Shown here one piece after another: positions 9,000 to 21,217 of a stretch of 64,000 bases of DNA. Source of the stretch: Rhipicephalus microplus (Eukaryota > Arthropoda > Arachnida > Ixodida > Ixodidae). A program made the translations under genes and the position numbers. Under the pieces are notes generated by a model. It was not told the DNA's origin and did no database searches. It worked only from the letters and a program-made list of their open reading frames with translations. The stretch covers positions 11,711,001 through 11,775,000 of the forward strand of contig NC_134704.1 in assembly GCF_043290135.1 (NCBI RefSeq), written 5' to 3'. The number at the start of each line of letters is the position of its first letter. Position 1 is the first letter of the stretch.

Positions 9000-11596
9000 A
9001 ACTCACTGCAGCGGCGGCGTTTCGGAAAGGAGCGCCCAACTCAAAGACAAAGAAGTAACAAGCGTCAGTTCTTAGTTCACGCTTGTCCTCTTGTATACCT
9101 TCGCTTCGTCCATCGCTTTTTCGTGTTCTTGGAGCGCGCTTTAAATGTGGAGGTGTGAAAGTTGTTAGTTCGCGCTTGTCTTCTGTGTGTTCCTTTAATG
9201 CGTACTACATGCTTTAACGAATCGATGGGAATGTCGAGCTGCTCACCATTCTTCGCACTATATATTACAGTTTGTAAATTTTTTGCCGTCGCATTCACTG
9301 CGTGCTTCACCATAGAGCAATAAAACTGTGACTTATAAAATAGAATACTAAATAGTAATCAGCTATTGATTCGCTCAAATCTTATTGATTGTACATGTGA
9401 AAGTCACTCATTGTGAAAGAAATAATGCATCAAGCTTTTAAAAATATTTCATGAGTATTTTTTCTGTGCATTTGTTGTTCATATTGTATTTATTACGTAA
9501 CAGTTCCCTTCGTTACAGTCATTATTTACTGTGTCATTCCCGATTCATTTTTATTTGATTATTTTATTTCCTTTGAACGGAAAATTAGGTAAGGCAATAA
9601 AGTAGCACGAAGCGCGCGTGTCATCTCCTGAGGCAACAAAGCATGCCCGTGCCCTTAGACTTTATTGTAACTTTGCTGATTGAGCTTGATAGCACCACAC
9701 AGCTCTCCGCAAGAACGCTTTCTCTCCTCTCCTGTCGAGAATGCTCATAACAGCATCCCGTCCGTATGACGTCACCATGCCTCTCTGAGCGTCTCGAAAG
9801 CTGCAGCGTGGCCCATAATGCCTCGCGACTTGCGCTTTGTTGTCCGGCGCAGCCGTGCCAGCAATTAATTATTTGCCGAGAGGCCGCAGCCTAATTAAGT
9901 GATAATTTGCAGATTTGTGACCTTTCGGGCCTCGAGATACCATTCCTCGCCCTTGCACTCGCTTTGCTTTCCAAGCGGAAGGATCATCTGCTTTCGTTAG
10001 CCATGTTTCACTAAATACATGCAGCGTAGGTAATACCACAGCGAGGCCAGAAAAAATTGCTGAGTAAATGCAAAGAGCTGATCTAAGCGTAAAAGCCAGG
10101 TCTGGACGTAAAATGTTTCGTGAATAAATGATTTGCTCATTAGCTTCATGAAAAAATTGTGTTTGCCTTTTGATTTATTCCTTCAATAAAATTTACTTCG
10201 AGCAAACATTGCCTAGGGGGAAGAGACTACAGGTAGATGATATCTGCCTGACTAGGGTCCCTTTACTCATACATTTGCTCAGATGTAGTGCAACATCGAA
10301 ATGCAGATTTCTTTTCTTAGAAACATAGAAGCGAGAATTCGAGAAGTAGAAAAAGTACCTCAAACATGCACTTTAAAATATCACTCCTAAGTCAACACCA
10401 AGTCGTCCATTGCAAAATAAAAATGAAAAAAGCAGTGTACTATAAGCTGAAAATCTCAAAATATGATGTACAGCCTTCCAGCCATAATGTACGCGAATGT
10501 CCCAGATTACCTTGAGCATAAATTATACACTGCCTGTGTGTAAGTCACTCGTTCAAATAAATTGAAAGCATTGGTTTTTTCTATGAATCTCTCAAGCAGT
10601 TGTTGTATGAAATGCTTATTGAAGACGCGAAAATTCACTCGAACTCAGGCTCATCTACGGTATGATAGCAGATTGTAAGTGAATTCAGCCAATATAATGC
10701 AGTGCCTTGTTGCCGGCTGTTAATAAGATTTAGTAGTAAACGATACGGAGCAACAAGTTTTTATATTTGAATACTTCGGTGAATAGTGCCTCGGTAAGAA
10801 AAAGGTTTCGCGGGCGTAATGATAGCAAGTAAACTTCCTCCGTGCTGCACCTTTCTTTGCTTGCCACAAGCGCCTTCGTATCGATTCTTGCGCATTAATA
10901 ATAATCCCTGTGGAAGCAGCCTCCAGGGAAGAGACACCGTTTTATCTGCTCAAGGGAACGCATTAATGAAGAAATTCCTTCTTAATTCTGGTGAGCTGGC
11001 TGACCGACCATTAATGATACGGCAGTGGTCATTAAGGAGTTGAATGGCTATTCTGTCTCCGCTGCCGCGTGGCAGCTCAGTCCTGAGCACTTCATCAAGT
11101 TCAACTTCATTAAGTTCACTCGTGCTTTGGAAACGGAAACGCCGCTGATGCTTATAATTAAAACCACTGGCTTTACGTTTCAAAGGCAAAAGCTTGATCA
11201 GAGTAAAAAAAAATACAAAGTAGCGTTTCTAAATGCCCATTTCAAAGTTCCTTTCACTTTATTAGTGTGAGCATTTGTTGGCCAGTATGTTAACTGTCTT
11301 GAAGTAATCGTCATTTTTGTCGGCCAAATCATGATGAGCATCGTACAGAGGACAGTACCACCTGCTCCCTGTGAACGAGCGGACTCTGCTTACACGTGCC
11401 TTCAAGTGTCCAAATGTGAATGCTTAATCGTTCACAGTCCTTTGCTGAGCGTTCCTGCCTTCGACAGAAATAGCCTTTAAGCTCACACATACGCCAATTT
11501 TGAACGCTTGAGTTGTTGATCACGTGTGCTAAAAGGGCTTCCTGGCCGAGCCCAATTCTACCTTGTTTTCTATAAAAAAAGGAGATTCTGATTTAT
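9000..11596. other. unassigned; contains two copies of a short GTTCGCGCTTGTC-type motif
   Basis: Two related motifs, GTTCACGCTTGTCCT near 9077 and GTTCGCGCTTGTCTT near 9168, lie 90 bp apart; a third is near 24556. The rest is AT-rich with no recognisable gene. Confidence 0.4.
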
Positions 11597-11642
11597 GTGT
11601 GGGGTTTAACGTCCTAAAACCACCATATGATTATGAGAGACG
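11597..11642 (-). mobile_element. SINE 3'-end fragment (Ruka-like)
   Basis: Only the last ~45 bp of the SINE core and tail is present (TGTGGGGTTTAACGTCC through ATTATGAGAGAC), so this is a severely 5'-truncated or decayed copy. Confidence 0.8.
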
Positions 11643-13600
11643 AAAAAAGAAGATTGTACTCATAAATAATTTCATAACAGATGACACTACACAAATATAG
11701 TTTGACAACCTTTGAACAAAAATTTATGAGAGTAAGTTGGCCTAGGAATGCTGTTGTGATATTTAGAGAACTTTTGTTTTCTCCTCACATTTACTACTGT
11801 AATGGCCTCTGGGAGCATGTAACTTTTTGTAGAAGTTAAATCAAAATAGGCTTAACACACGTATAAAACGGTGCTCTTAATTGGCGCGACATATCGGCTC
11901 ACCTTGCCAAGTATTTGAGGCGAGAATGTTCGCAATACCTTGTGCAACTACACTTGTCATACTCAGTGCCTCTGGGAGGACTTTCATGATTCGAAAATTC
12001 TTACCTGCTTGGAATATAGCACGTGGTAATGCAAATGCGTAAAGTGGCCTTGCAATATTGTGTAGCTCACGTAGCAGAGTCATCGTTCGTGCGCAAGCTT
12101 CCGCTGACCTCGGCCGAACGCGAGAATTCCCAGCGTCGCTGCTGCTTTGCTGGAAGCGGTGCCAGCGCTGAGCCTGCCTTTCGTTTCACCGCTGCTATGT
12201 CGGGGCTGAAAATCTAATTACAGCCCTGGTTCGCAGCTTTTCCCTACAAAGCTTTAGTGCCATAGGGGAAACCGGCGTTGCGGCATTTGTGAGCTGGTGT
12301 GTCCAAGTTAGCTTGGCTAAATTTGTTGCGTGAACAGAGCAGACCTTTCCATTGGAGCTCCTGTTTTATCTTCATTCCTTTTTCATCTGTGAGGATGCCT
12401 CTTGCGCATTTGCGCGTTTCTTAAAAGGTGATTATTTTTGTGAACCATCACTTAGTCTTCCTAATGACTTTTCTCTGAATTTGGATCACGCACATTGAAC
12501 GAAGCCATGCTGAAAGTGGCGGAAATAAAAACGTAAGGGTGGGTGGATGACAGAGTGAAAGGCAGGAGTGTCTCGTGGAGCCTTGTTGCAAGCCTTTTCA
12601 CTAACAGCAAAGTTTTTATGCACTCAAAGTGGTTGCAGAGACCTCTTGTAAGAGTGCCTTTGAACTTTGGTAATCGCTGCGCTTGTTGCTTGTTTAAATC
12701 TGCTATCTTCGCAGTTACTGCGCTTGGCTGATCCCTCTTTGACAGAATTTGGTATAACAAGTAAGTGCTCTACGTCTTGCCAGAAATATAATTTTATTAT
12801 GCGTTGGCATATGAGAGCTTGCACGAATTCTAGAGCATGCTTTCACGTGGATGCACCCACGTTGACGTCTGGTTGCACACATCCATTCTGACGTCTCACA
12901 CCCAGCATCATGATTTAACTGTTGTGGCAGTTGAAGTTGGTAATATACATCTAGATAGAGCATATTTTGAATTACGGGCAAATATTGCGTGAACAAGCAC
13001 ATCAGAAGCACTGGTAGTCGATGTGAATTGAGGAAAGAAAGGGCAATGTGTGTGCTCTCCAATAATCGGGTAGTTTACGCCTGTGCTCATGCATACACTA
13101 CTTCGATGTGATTGACCAACACGAAAGGAATATTTTTGTGGTTTGAGCTGTGAGCACGCGCAGCTAGACGTTCTGCGTCTATCGGTCTCTCCTCGATTCA
13201 CCAAGGCACGACTCATCGACAACGTTGTCTTTCTGTGGTGGATATTGCCACAGTTTTAATGGTTGCTCCTATCGCCCTCAAAACAGCTGGGGGCGGAAAA
13301 ACGCCGCTGGTGTATGTTGAAACTGCGCGTCTCCGGCAATGAGCAGCCACCCACTAACATGAAGCTGAAAGCAAAGAAGCTTACCACGTCTACTCCTCGA
13401 AGCTATCGTGGCCGGCATCGGCGACTATAGCATTGAGACGCCCTAATGCCGTCGTCACCGAATCACTCCCTATCAGCGTTTGTTAACGCCGTAACGCTGT
13501 ACTTCGCTTGACTACTCACAGATGGCGAGACTATACCTCGCTAACCGACAGCAACATGTGAGAGAGATTGTGTGGAATTTATAAGCTTCGTTTGTAGAGC
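11643..13600. other. unassigned, no supportable gene
   Basis: Several overlapping open frames of 60-115 codons occur on both strands between 12.4 and 13.2 kb. None shows a domain or a conserved start context. Confidence 0.4.
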
Positions 13601-13602
13601 CT

Positions 13603-13800
13603 CATACGAGTGTGTCGGTGGTGCAATAGGTAAAACGACAAGCTCTTACTGTTGCGAATTGTGAGGTCATGTGTTTGATTTCTGGTGATAGAACATTTTC
13701 CTAGATTCCTTTCTTTGCCATCTCTTAGCGTGCATTTTATTAATGTCATGTCATTCACGGCAATACGCAGTGTACTCTTGGTGAACCTCGGCAATGAAAC
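13603..13800 (+). mobile_element. degraded tRNA-derived element
   Basis: A tRNA-like head (GTGTCGGTGGTGCAATAGG followed by AATTGTGAGGTCATGTG and a box-B-like TTTGATTTC) leads into an AT-rich body with a GGCAATACGCAGTG stretch. Both promoter boxes are degraded. The arrangement suggests an old SINE of a family different from the Ruka-like one. Confidence 0.4.
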
Positions 13801-15965
13801 ACTTTCGAGTTTGAAAATTGGTGTCCATTTTGAGGCAACTGTAATCTTAACATTTTAATGCATTATGTAAAACGTAATATCAACTTTCGCAATGCCTGTT
13901 CAAGTAATAATGAGCTAGGACGAAGCCAAGTGTGCGTCAAAACAGGTTGTCTTCATCTCGATATAACCATCAGTAAGGCACCAGTGGTAAACTGCGTCCT
14001 TATTTGCATTTGTCTGCCTCTGTGATGTGACTGAAGCTGTCTTTTTAAACGGCTCTTAGGAATAATAACCCACCATACGTGGCATTTAATGACTTTTTTG
14101 AAGTATTGTTCGTAGAGTTGCATGCAACTTCTACTTTTCCTGCTTTTCTTTCATGTCCGACACATACGTAAGGCAAGTAAGCCTTAAATTGAATATTTTT
14201 GAACGTTTCAAATTGATAGTCAAGACAAATCATGGACACTGCTAAAGAAATCTGCATTTTCAAACCACATGTCTCTTTTATTACGGTGGCTCTTGCATCA
14301 AGTCAATGAATCATTCCTTGATCTTGATTCATGTGTCTGTAGTATGATTAAAGGCGATTGCGGGAGATAAAACATACCTATTGAAATCGGTAAATTAGTG
14401 GATGCGCAGGCTGGATGGGTAAGCTAAAATTACGCACAACCTTTTTCGGTGCAGGTGAGCAAATCAGAAGTAGGCCTGATACGCCTCCCTGTATTTTCCT
14501 AATTTTTACTTTATCTCTCTAAAGAAATAATAACACGAACGATATACGCATAAAATGAAGAGCAAGACAAGTTGTATTCTGGCGACGTAAAACCTACGGT
14601 TACACTTAATTTTGGTGATATCAGTGTATCTTTTCATAGATCCAAGTCAGAGTTACGCTATTTTCACAGAGCTATTTACACTGTATTTTAGTGAAACTAA
14701 AAAGCCGCTGCTTTAGAGCTGGATAACCAACTAGGATGTGCGTGTAGAGATGTTCTCTACTCATAGCTTATCTTGCATATGTACCGCAAGGAATATCCCC
14801 GACATATTACTGAAATTACGCCTCAATGCAGACCGGAAACGCACAGTTAGAACAGAATTAATGAACTTATCAAAAAAGGAAGTATACATTATAAGTATGG
14901 TACAGCAAAGACATGGTTGATTTACCTGCACATAATGAATAGAAAATTTGTTCGAGTACACTTACACACGGAATAAGGAGCTATATACTACTTCGTAATC
15001 GTTAACTCAAAATTTTTTTTTCGTAGGTAGGCAGGTAGATAGTAAGCAATATTGAGGTCGAGAAGAGTTTCCACCCTGTCTTTATGGGATAAAGAGAAAT
15101 CAGATTCAAATTCAGACCCGAAAATTTGTTACGAAAGTTCCTACAAAACTCTAAATACACGGCTGCTTCTGGCTGTACATATAACAGAGTATCGCTAACT
15201 GTATCGATATAGCATTTGCAGTATATTGTAATACCTTAAGTTTATTGTCCATGCATTTCTTCCCGCCGTATCCGATGGGACATTTTATACCCGCATAGCC
15301 AATCGAGCCTCGTGATTGCAGACACGATTCCAAACTGCAGCGTTCACATTCGAAGTTCATTAAAGTATGAAGATCTAAATGCACTGCAGTGCTATTCAAC
15401 CATCACTGCAGTAGTTTAAGTAGTGATTCGTGGATTGTGCGAGTATTTCCTCAAACTGATGATGTGACCATTTTTCTAAATATTTCATTACCTTTACAAA
15501 ATCTTATGTCCAACTAAATTCAGAAAACAGGAGGGGCGTTACAATATTACAAATTTTGAATACTTGATTCACCTAGATTGGTATTGGATTCATTCACAAG
15601 GCAAATTTATTATTCAATATATGCGAACACCCCGAACCTTCATGACAAAAAAAAATAACACGCGTTTGCTAAATGTCGCAACATTTGATCCCCAATAAGA
15701 CAAATTACTTTTAGTTGCCACATTTCCAGGTCTAGGCATTGAATTGTTTTTTTTGTGCAAAAGTCTCTAGTTGTGTTGCTGGTATTCGATGGTATTAGCA
15801 AAATATTTGATGGGATTCGCACTCCTGTTTATCACTTTTCTAATTATCTATAAAGTTGAAAGTTTCATAATAGCAGGCCCCTATATTATACTTGAACAAA
15901 GATAAACAGAGATGCATCGTTTTTTGCTTCCCTTTTTACTCGTTTTACAAAAATATGACAATAGT
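13801..15965. other. unassigned, no supportable gene
   Basis: AT-rich DNA with only short open frames on both strands. No repeat or RNA gene recognised. Confidence 0.4.
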
Positions 15966-16045
15966 TGGTTCGCCAATGTACGAAATCTTTTGTTTGCCAA
16001 TATACAAAAGTGCTCTTTCACCAATGTAAAAAACCCCTTCTTTAA
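15966..16045. repeat. three imperfect 24-bp tandem units
   Basis: GCCAATGTA, GCCAATATA and ACCAATGTA recur at 24-bp spacing (15972, 15996, 16020), each followed by a T-rich half. Since 24 is a multiple of three, a minus-strand open frame (16153-15881, 90 codons) shows the unit as an 8-residue repeat (FFTLVKEH, FCILANKR, FRTLANQL). Whether that frame is ever translated is unknown. Confidence 0.65.
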
Positions 16046-16097
16046 AAATGCTGCCTTCGTTTTCTCATCGGCAGCTTGAGCCGCCTCGTAAGGCTTA

Positions 16098-16610
16098 TTG
16101 ATGCTCCTGTGGGGCTCAGCAGCGAGATCGCAATGCGAAAAGTGGCATTTCATCTGCCATTATGGTTTATACAGACAAGCAGCGCAACCGGGCATCTATT
16201 GCTCCATTCATGCGATTTCTTCGTTTCTCGGTCGTTTGTTCCATATGTTTAGTGCCGGATATATTTCCCCACAATCGTCGTCTGTTTCTTCAGCAGAAGG
16301 TGGGAGATGTATACGTGTCAGTGAACAAAATGACAGGGCCGCAGCAGACGGCTGTGAAATGGTGAATAAGAGAGCTATAGTCTGGTATCTCGGAGCAGCA
16401 GCCACCGGTGTACGGAGCTTTCTGCGGGGTGCTCGCGTAAAACGAAACGCGCGCACTAAATCGGAATTCCTCGCGCTGGCGCAACAACGTATGCCATTAA
16501 GCTCCGCTCCATTTTGCTCTGTTCCGCGCTTATGGCTCTCTCTCGGTACGGCCGAAAAGCTGGTGCTCAAGAAAATGTGTTTCTCGATTCGTCAATGGGA
16601 ACATATTTGA
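16098..16610 (+). CDS. unassigned open frame, 170 codons, doubtful
   Basis: It is one of the longer open frames in the window that is not clearly a mobile element. I recognise no domain, signal peptide or repeat. A 120-codon frame lies on the opposite strand over the same bases, so neither is favoured by composition. The local DNA is more GC-rich than its flanks, which lengthens open frames by chance. There is no obvious splice donor or polyadenylation signal. I think it more likely non-coding than coding. Confidence 0.12.
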   Translation: MMLLWGSAARSQCEKWHFICHYGLYRQAAQPGIYCSIHAISSFLGRLFHMFSAGYISPQSSSVSSAEGGRCIRVSEQNDRAAADGCEMVNKRAIVWYLGAAATGVRSFLRGARVKRNARTKSEFLALAQQRMPLSSAPFCSVPRLWLSLGTAEKLVLKKMCFSIRQWEHI

Positions 16611-16830
16611 CGCTGTAGCTAAGCGGCCTTCCAATTGCATAATCAAACGACGATAGCGGAGAGCTTCAATGACCTACGTGCATCATTTTGATAACGATGC
16701 ATAAAGCAGATAACCACGAAAAAAAAAAGAACGTCACCACCTCGAATCGGTGGTTTTGTTGCTGACTGTTTTGATGTGGACAGTCACAGACGTGATATTT
16801 GTAATATGCTATCAATGACATGCATGCACT

Positions 16831-16888
16831 TTCATTCATTCATTCATTCATTCATTCATTCATTCATTCATTCATTCATTCATTCATT
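16831..16888. repeat. (CATT)n tetranucleotide repeat
   Basis: About 14 units of CATT. It marks the 3' terminus of the adjoining minus-strand LINE and probably grew from the element's own tail. Confidence 0.95.
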
Positions 16889-17650
16889 ATATCTAACAAG
16901 TATTTTACAACCAGTTGGGGGTTGCTCAGCCGGAAAGCGGTTGAAAAACCACTTGAGATTGCCTGACGCCTCACGTACATGGCAGCAGTTTCGAAATCAA
17001 AGCTCCTAAAAAAATTCGCTGTAATGTAAGTAGGCAACTAGAACAAAAAATTAGACGAATATTCTACAAATACAACAGTAGAACAAAGACGCACAGACCA
17101 AACGAATAACTAAGTATCTGCACTCATCAATACACGGAACAGTATCAAAATAAACATAACAGCCACTGAACAAAAATGCGATACATCGAGTAATGACAAC
17201 ATAGCATGATAAAATGAAAGATACTAGGCCGCGGTAAAGAAGTATTCTCGCATTTCTCTTTTTGTGAACATTAAAAAGTTGAGCTTATTATTTATATATT
17301 TATTAAGCAGGGATAGTAATGTATATCTAAGGGACTGTAGAAAACAATTCGTGTGAGAACGAGGAACCAGCCTCCTTTCTATGCTTCAGGTTCGTGAATC
17401 TGTGTGTTGAAGACTAATGTTTGATAAGTCTTTAAGAAATGTTCGGAAGTGTTCCTTCGCAAAAAAGTAGTTGTTAATAGGTCGAAAATTGTACATGTGT
17501 TGCATGCTGATTATTTTGTAGCGGTGGAGCAAAGTACCAGTGGAAGTAGTGCATGGGACATTTGCAATGTAGCGCAGTGCCCTTTTTTGCAATAAGTGAA
17601 TAGTTTTTACGCCATTTTTCGTTGTTAGGGAATAGTTTTACGTTTTACGT
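16831..17650 (-). mobile_element. CR1/L2-like LINE 3' end with (AATG)n tail
   Basis: On the minus strand a reverse-transcriptase C-terminal scrap (about 17592-17386) carries QKRALRYI followed by a LLHRYKII...MYNF segment typical of the RT thumb region of CR1/L2-like LINEs. It is followed by roughly 500 bp of 3' UTR and a terminal microsatellite at 16831-16888, read as (AATG)n on the minus strand. The 5' part of the element is missing. Confidence 0.65.
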
Positions 17651-17899
17651 TTCACTCTCATCAGTTGATACACCAGGCATCCAGCAGTAAGATAGCCAGT
17701 TTAGCAAGTTAATACGGCTTTACACGAAAGTGAACAGTATGTACGACCAAGATAAACGACTCAACTTAAGACCAGCAGCAGTCCTCTCTTTTTTTTTCAT
17801 GGGACATGTAATGCAGTGCGATGTGTAACGAGTAAAAGTTAGTGCGTGGTAGTAGTGTCTTGTATCCATTGGATACCCTTTATTGCTTTTAACAATTCT

Positions 17900-18126
17900 T
17901 AGCATATACACGGAGTGAATGATAACGAGTGGACGAAGCGTCCACCATTCAACTATACGCAATCGTCAACTATGCGAGAACTACCGACGCCATCTAGTGA
18001 TATTATTTTCATGGAAATATACACACAACGCCATCTATTGAGCAATTCATAAATTAAGGTATATACATACTACTAATACTACAGAGAAGTGAACCAGCCA
18101 CACCCTAAGGAGCTCCGCCCCTAAGT
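17900..18126 (-). mobile_element. short non-coding interspersed repeat (MITE-like), same family as 53281-53625
   Basis: Read on the minus strand it begins AGGGGCGGAGCTCCTTAGGG, passes a CACTAGATGGCG motif, and ends near GGACGCTTCGTCCACTCG and ATCATTCACTCC. The copy at 53281 shows the same ordered landmarks. It has no coding capacity and I recognise no transposase. Class is unknown: MITE or SINE-like. Confidence 0.6.
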
Positions 18127-19420
18127 AGTTAGCACGGCTCGAAGGGCTTGGTCATGCGTAGAAGCACGCCCAGCCGCTTATTTAGGCACACCGACAGATG
18201 TAATAATCGTCGATTCCAAATCACCGCGAGTTGTAACTCCATGAATGGAATGTACGTGCGCACCTCGAACATTTATTAATGGAAATAAATATGTAACAGA
18301 AAAATAAGACAATATTTTTTGTCTCCTATTTAGAAAACTTCGATGCAAACAAAATGATGTATACACAGTGTCACCTGCGAATAACATCATCTCCTTTAAC
18401 TATCATCATTTTTTTAAGAAGGAGAAGGTGCCCAAAACGCCTTGTTGTGTAAGCTGTTTAATTCTATTTAACTCAACAGGACACCAAGTCAAAGTCCATT
18501 TTAGCACACGTGTTGCTTGACGATCAATACTGTTTATAAGGCAGGAGAGTGGTTTCAAAACGCCAAAAGCTCGCTCTAAAAGAGCGCACTCTGCTAAAAA
18601 TCATAACAAACTTTTAAGAAGTTCACCGATCAATTAGTTGAGTTGCGAAGCCCATAAAAGCATTTGCATAACAAATATATGCGGCATATCAAGACCTGCT
18701 GACGAGGTGGTAGCTAGGCTAGGACGGGCCGCATAATTGCATCACCGCTGCCTGTGACATCTTTCATTGTTCACTGGCTTACATAAGAAAAGGCAGTATC
18801 GTAAGTAAGCAAAAAACCAAACGAAATTTCCACTGCGCTTAAAATATTTTCTTTATTTTTATGAAAGGTAGTTGATTCGCCTAATTATGCTTGACAAAGC
18901 AAGAGCTGACTTTATCAATTATGTCACGAAGTTTTTCCCAAGTGATCCTAGTTATCCCGCTGGGCCCGGCTCTACAATGCGTTTGAGTGTTGTTTTAAAA
19001 AGTGGCGTCCAGCTGGATTCGCAATACTGCAAGCAATCAATGAGCTTTTTTTGCATCGCTGTCTCACGCAGTTTACACGCCCTCTTCAAAATGCTTATAA
19101 TGCGTTTGTGATGACAGCTTGCTGGGTGGCAGGTCGTTGAGAGCAGAATTTCGAAATTACGTTTTAAGAATTGAGTAGTTGGGCAGCGTCTGCGATAAGC
19201 ACGCATATGATTATCCTTCAGGGAGCAAATTTTCATCTCAGCGCCATCTCTTAACCTTTAGTTGACCCCAAAAGGCAATAAAAAAAACATGGCTGAACGT
19301 AGACAAAAAACATGGCTGGTTTCTTTATCATAGGAATAGGTATAACACGTAAAGAAAACGTGCCTTCACAGGAGTAGTTGAGCGTATATTGTGCATTTTC
19401 ACGGCAATGGTGAAGCAACG
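18127..19420. other. unassigned, no supportable gene
   Basis: Only short open frames and AT-rich sequence; nothing recognised. Confidence 0.4.
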
Positions 19421-19423
19421 AAC

Positions 19424-19640
19424 GCGAGAGCAACAAATTGGAATGTTGCGTGAAGAATGTAAAGAAGCTCTAAACTTGCAGCGCGCGGCTCAGAAACAAA
19501 GGATGCGCAAAAAGAACACACGCTGGACGATCTAGAATAAACAACTGCCACATTTGTTTGCGTTTGAGCAGCGCGCTCTTTTAGCAACTGTGGCCACTGC
19601 AGTGAACGAAGTGACCTTCGTGCACTCTGCAATTTCAAGA
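19424..19640 (+). repeat. diverged copy of the composite tick repeat
   Basis: Landmarks AACGCGAGAGCAACAAATTGG, a GCAGCGCG segment and CACTGCAGTGAACGAAG align in order with 38410-38620 and partly with 37845-37975. All frames crossing it are unlikely to be genes. Confidence 0.5.
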
Positions 19641-20990
19641 AAACTTTGGGGGAGAAGCGGGACATTTTTCTTCCCTGTAGTAAAGAGAAATGCCGAGCGC
19701 TGCATGCACATTGCCAGTTTCCGCACAAGGCACGAGCTGGAGCTACTAGCCAGTGGTTGTTGCAACGCTGGTTGCATCTGCCCAGCCCTTGTTGTTAGTG
19801 TTCGGACGAAGCCTGCGATTTCAGCTCAGTCAGTCGAATATGTTTATATACTATTAAATACAAACAACGCTCATCGCGAGGTAAGTGCGCGCGGGTGACC
19901 ACACCCTGTAGAGAGATGTGCTGGTGGGGCGTACGCGTATCTCAACGAGCGGGGCGGTTACCCTTAAAGCACGCCCTTCGCGCCATCTTGCTGGTGATAA
20001 CAAAAACAAGTGTGCGTACCCTCAGTGGTGAATGGTATAGATAAATTGTTCACCGTTAGTATGCTGCAGAACGAGGGCTACGTGGTCGAGTTGTTTCGCG
20101 CCGCGTGCTACGGAGCAAAAGGTAGTGCATGGGTACTATTCTTGGAGATGGACCTCTTTTGTCTAGTTTTTCCTTCATCTGTTAGTGTACATTTTGCAAC
20201 GTCATATTCGTGACAGAAATGTGTTATTGGAGTTGTAGTGGACCTCGGCGTAAAGCAGTTTCGTCTAAAAAAATAAACTAAGGCGGTGACTTACTTCCCA
20301 CAATGACCTGCCTTTTGTCGTTGATTTATCGGGACCAAAGATGGAAAGTAACTAATTTTTGAAGTGCATAATCAGGTTCCTTTGGCCGCCATTATCATTT
20401 AAAACTGCGCGGCCATAGCCCATCTCTTTGAACGATGACGAGGCTGGTTTCGCTAAGTAAAAGTATGCGGCTTGCGCCCCCCCCCCTCCGTCTAAGTGAT
20501 TTGTGGGGATCACCCTCATCACTCGTGTGCTGGTTTATGCCGTCTGTAAGTGCACTCCAAAGTATGGCTTACGGAGGATGTACTTTGACAAGAGAAACGA
20601 AAAAAAAGGGGACTGACAATGCAAGAAGACAGCAAAGCGAATACATCTATTTGGTTATCTTGTACTTGAGATAAGAAAATGTGGTTAGAAAAATAAACGA
20701 TTGAAAAGGAGAAACCGTCATAAGGCCCTTGTAAGTACGACAACGGCAAAGTAACACGCAAATACATTTTCACTGAACAGGATCTGCGTGTCTTAGAATG
20801 CTGTGTATTTAAAGCAAACAGCAACTTACTTATAGCGCCTCACGTTGTAGTGTGCGTGGACTAGTGCCCCATAATGTTTCTTCTTGCAAGTGCGCGATCG
20901 TTCAGCTAGTACGGCTATCTGCTAGTTAGCGCTTTAAACGAGGGTACTCATTCACACGCGTCCTCATGAAGTATAGCTAACCATTCAAGT
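19641..20990. other. unassigned, no supportable gene
   Basis: Short frames only. A C-run (about 10 C) lies near 20477. No repeat or RNA recognised. Confidence 0.4.
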
Positions 20991-21017
20991 GGCTTGATTC
21001 TTAAAATCTACCACCAC

Positions 21018-21062
21018 AACCACCACCACCATCATCATCATCATCATCCTCATCATCATCAT
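21018..21062. repeat. (CAT/ATC)n tail of the RTE-like LINE
   Basis: Trinucleotide repeat with a few interruptions at the element's 3' terminus. The poly-histidine frame across it is an artefact. Confidence 0.9.
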
Positions 21063-21217
21063 AATCAGCCTGACTACGTCCACTGCAGGACAAAGGCATC
21101 TCTCATGTTCCGCCGGTCAACTCAGTCCTGTGCTTGCTGCTGCCAATTTATACCCGCGAACTTCTTAATCTCATCTGCCCACCTAACCTTCTGTCTCCCC
21201 CTAACCCACTTGCCTTC

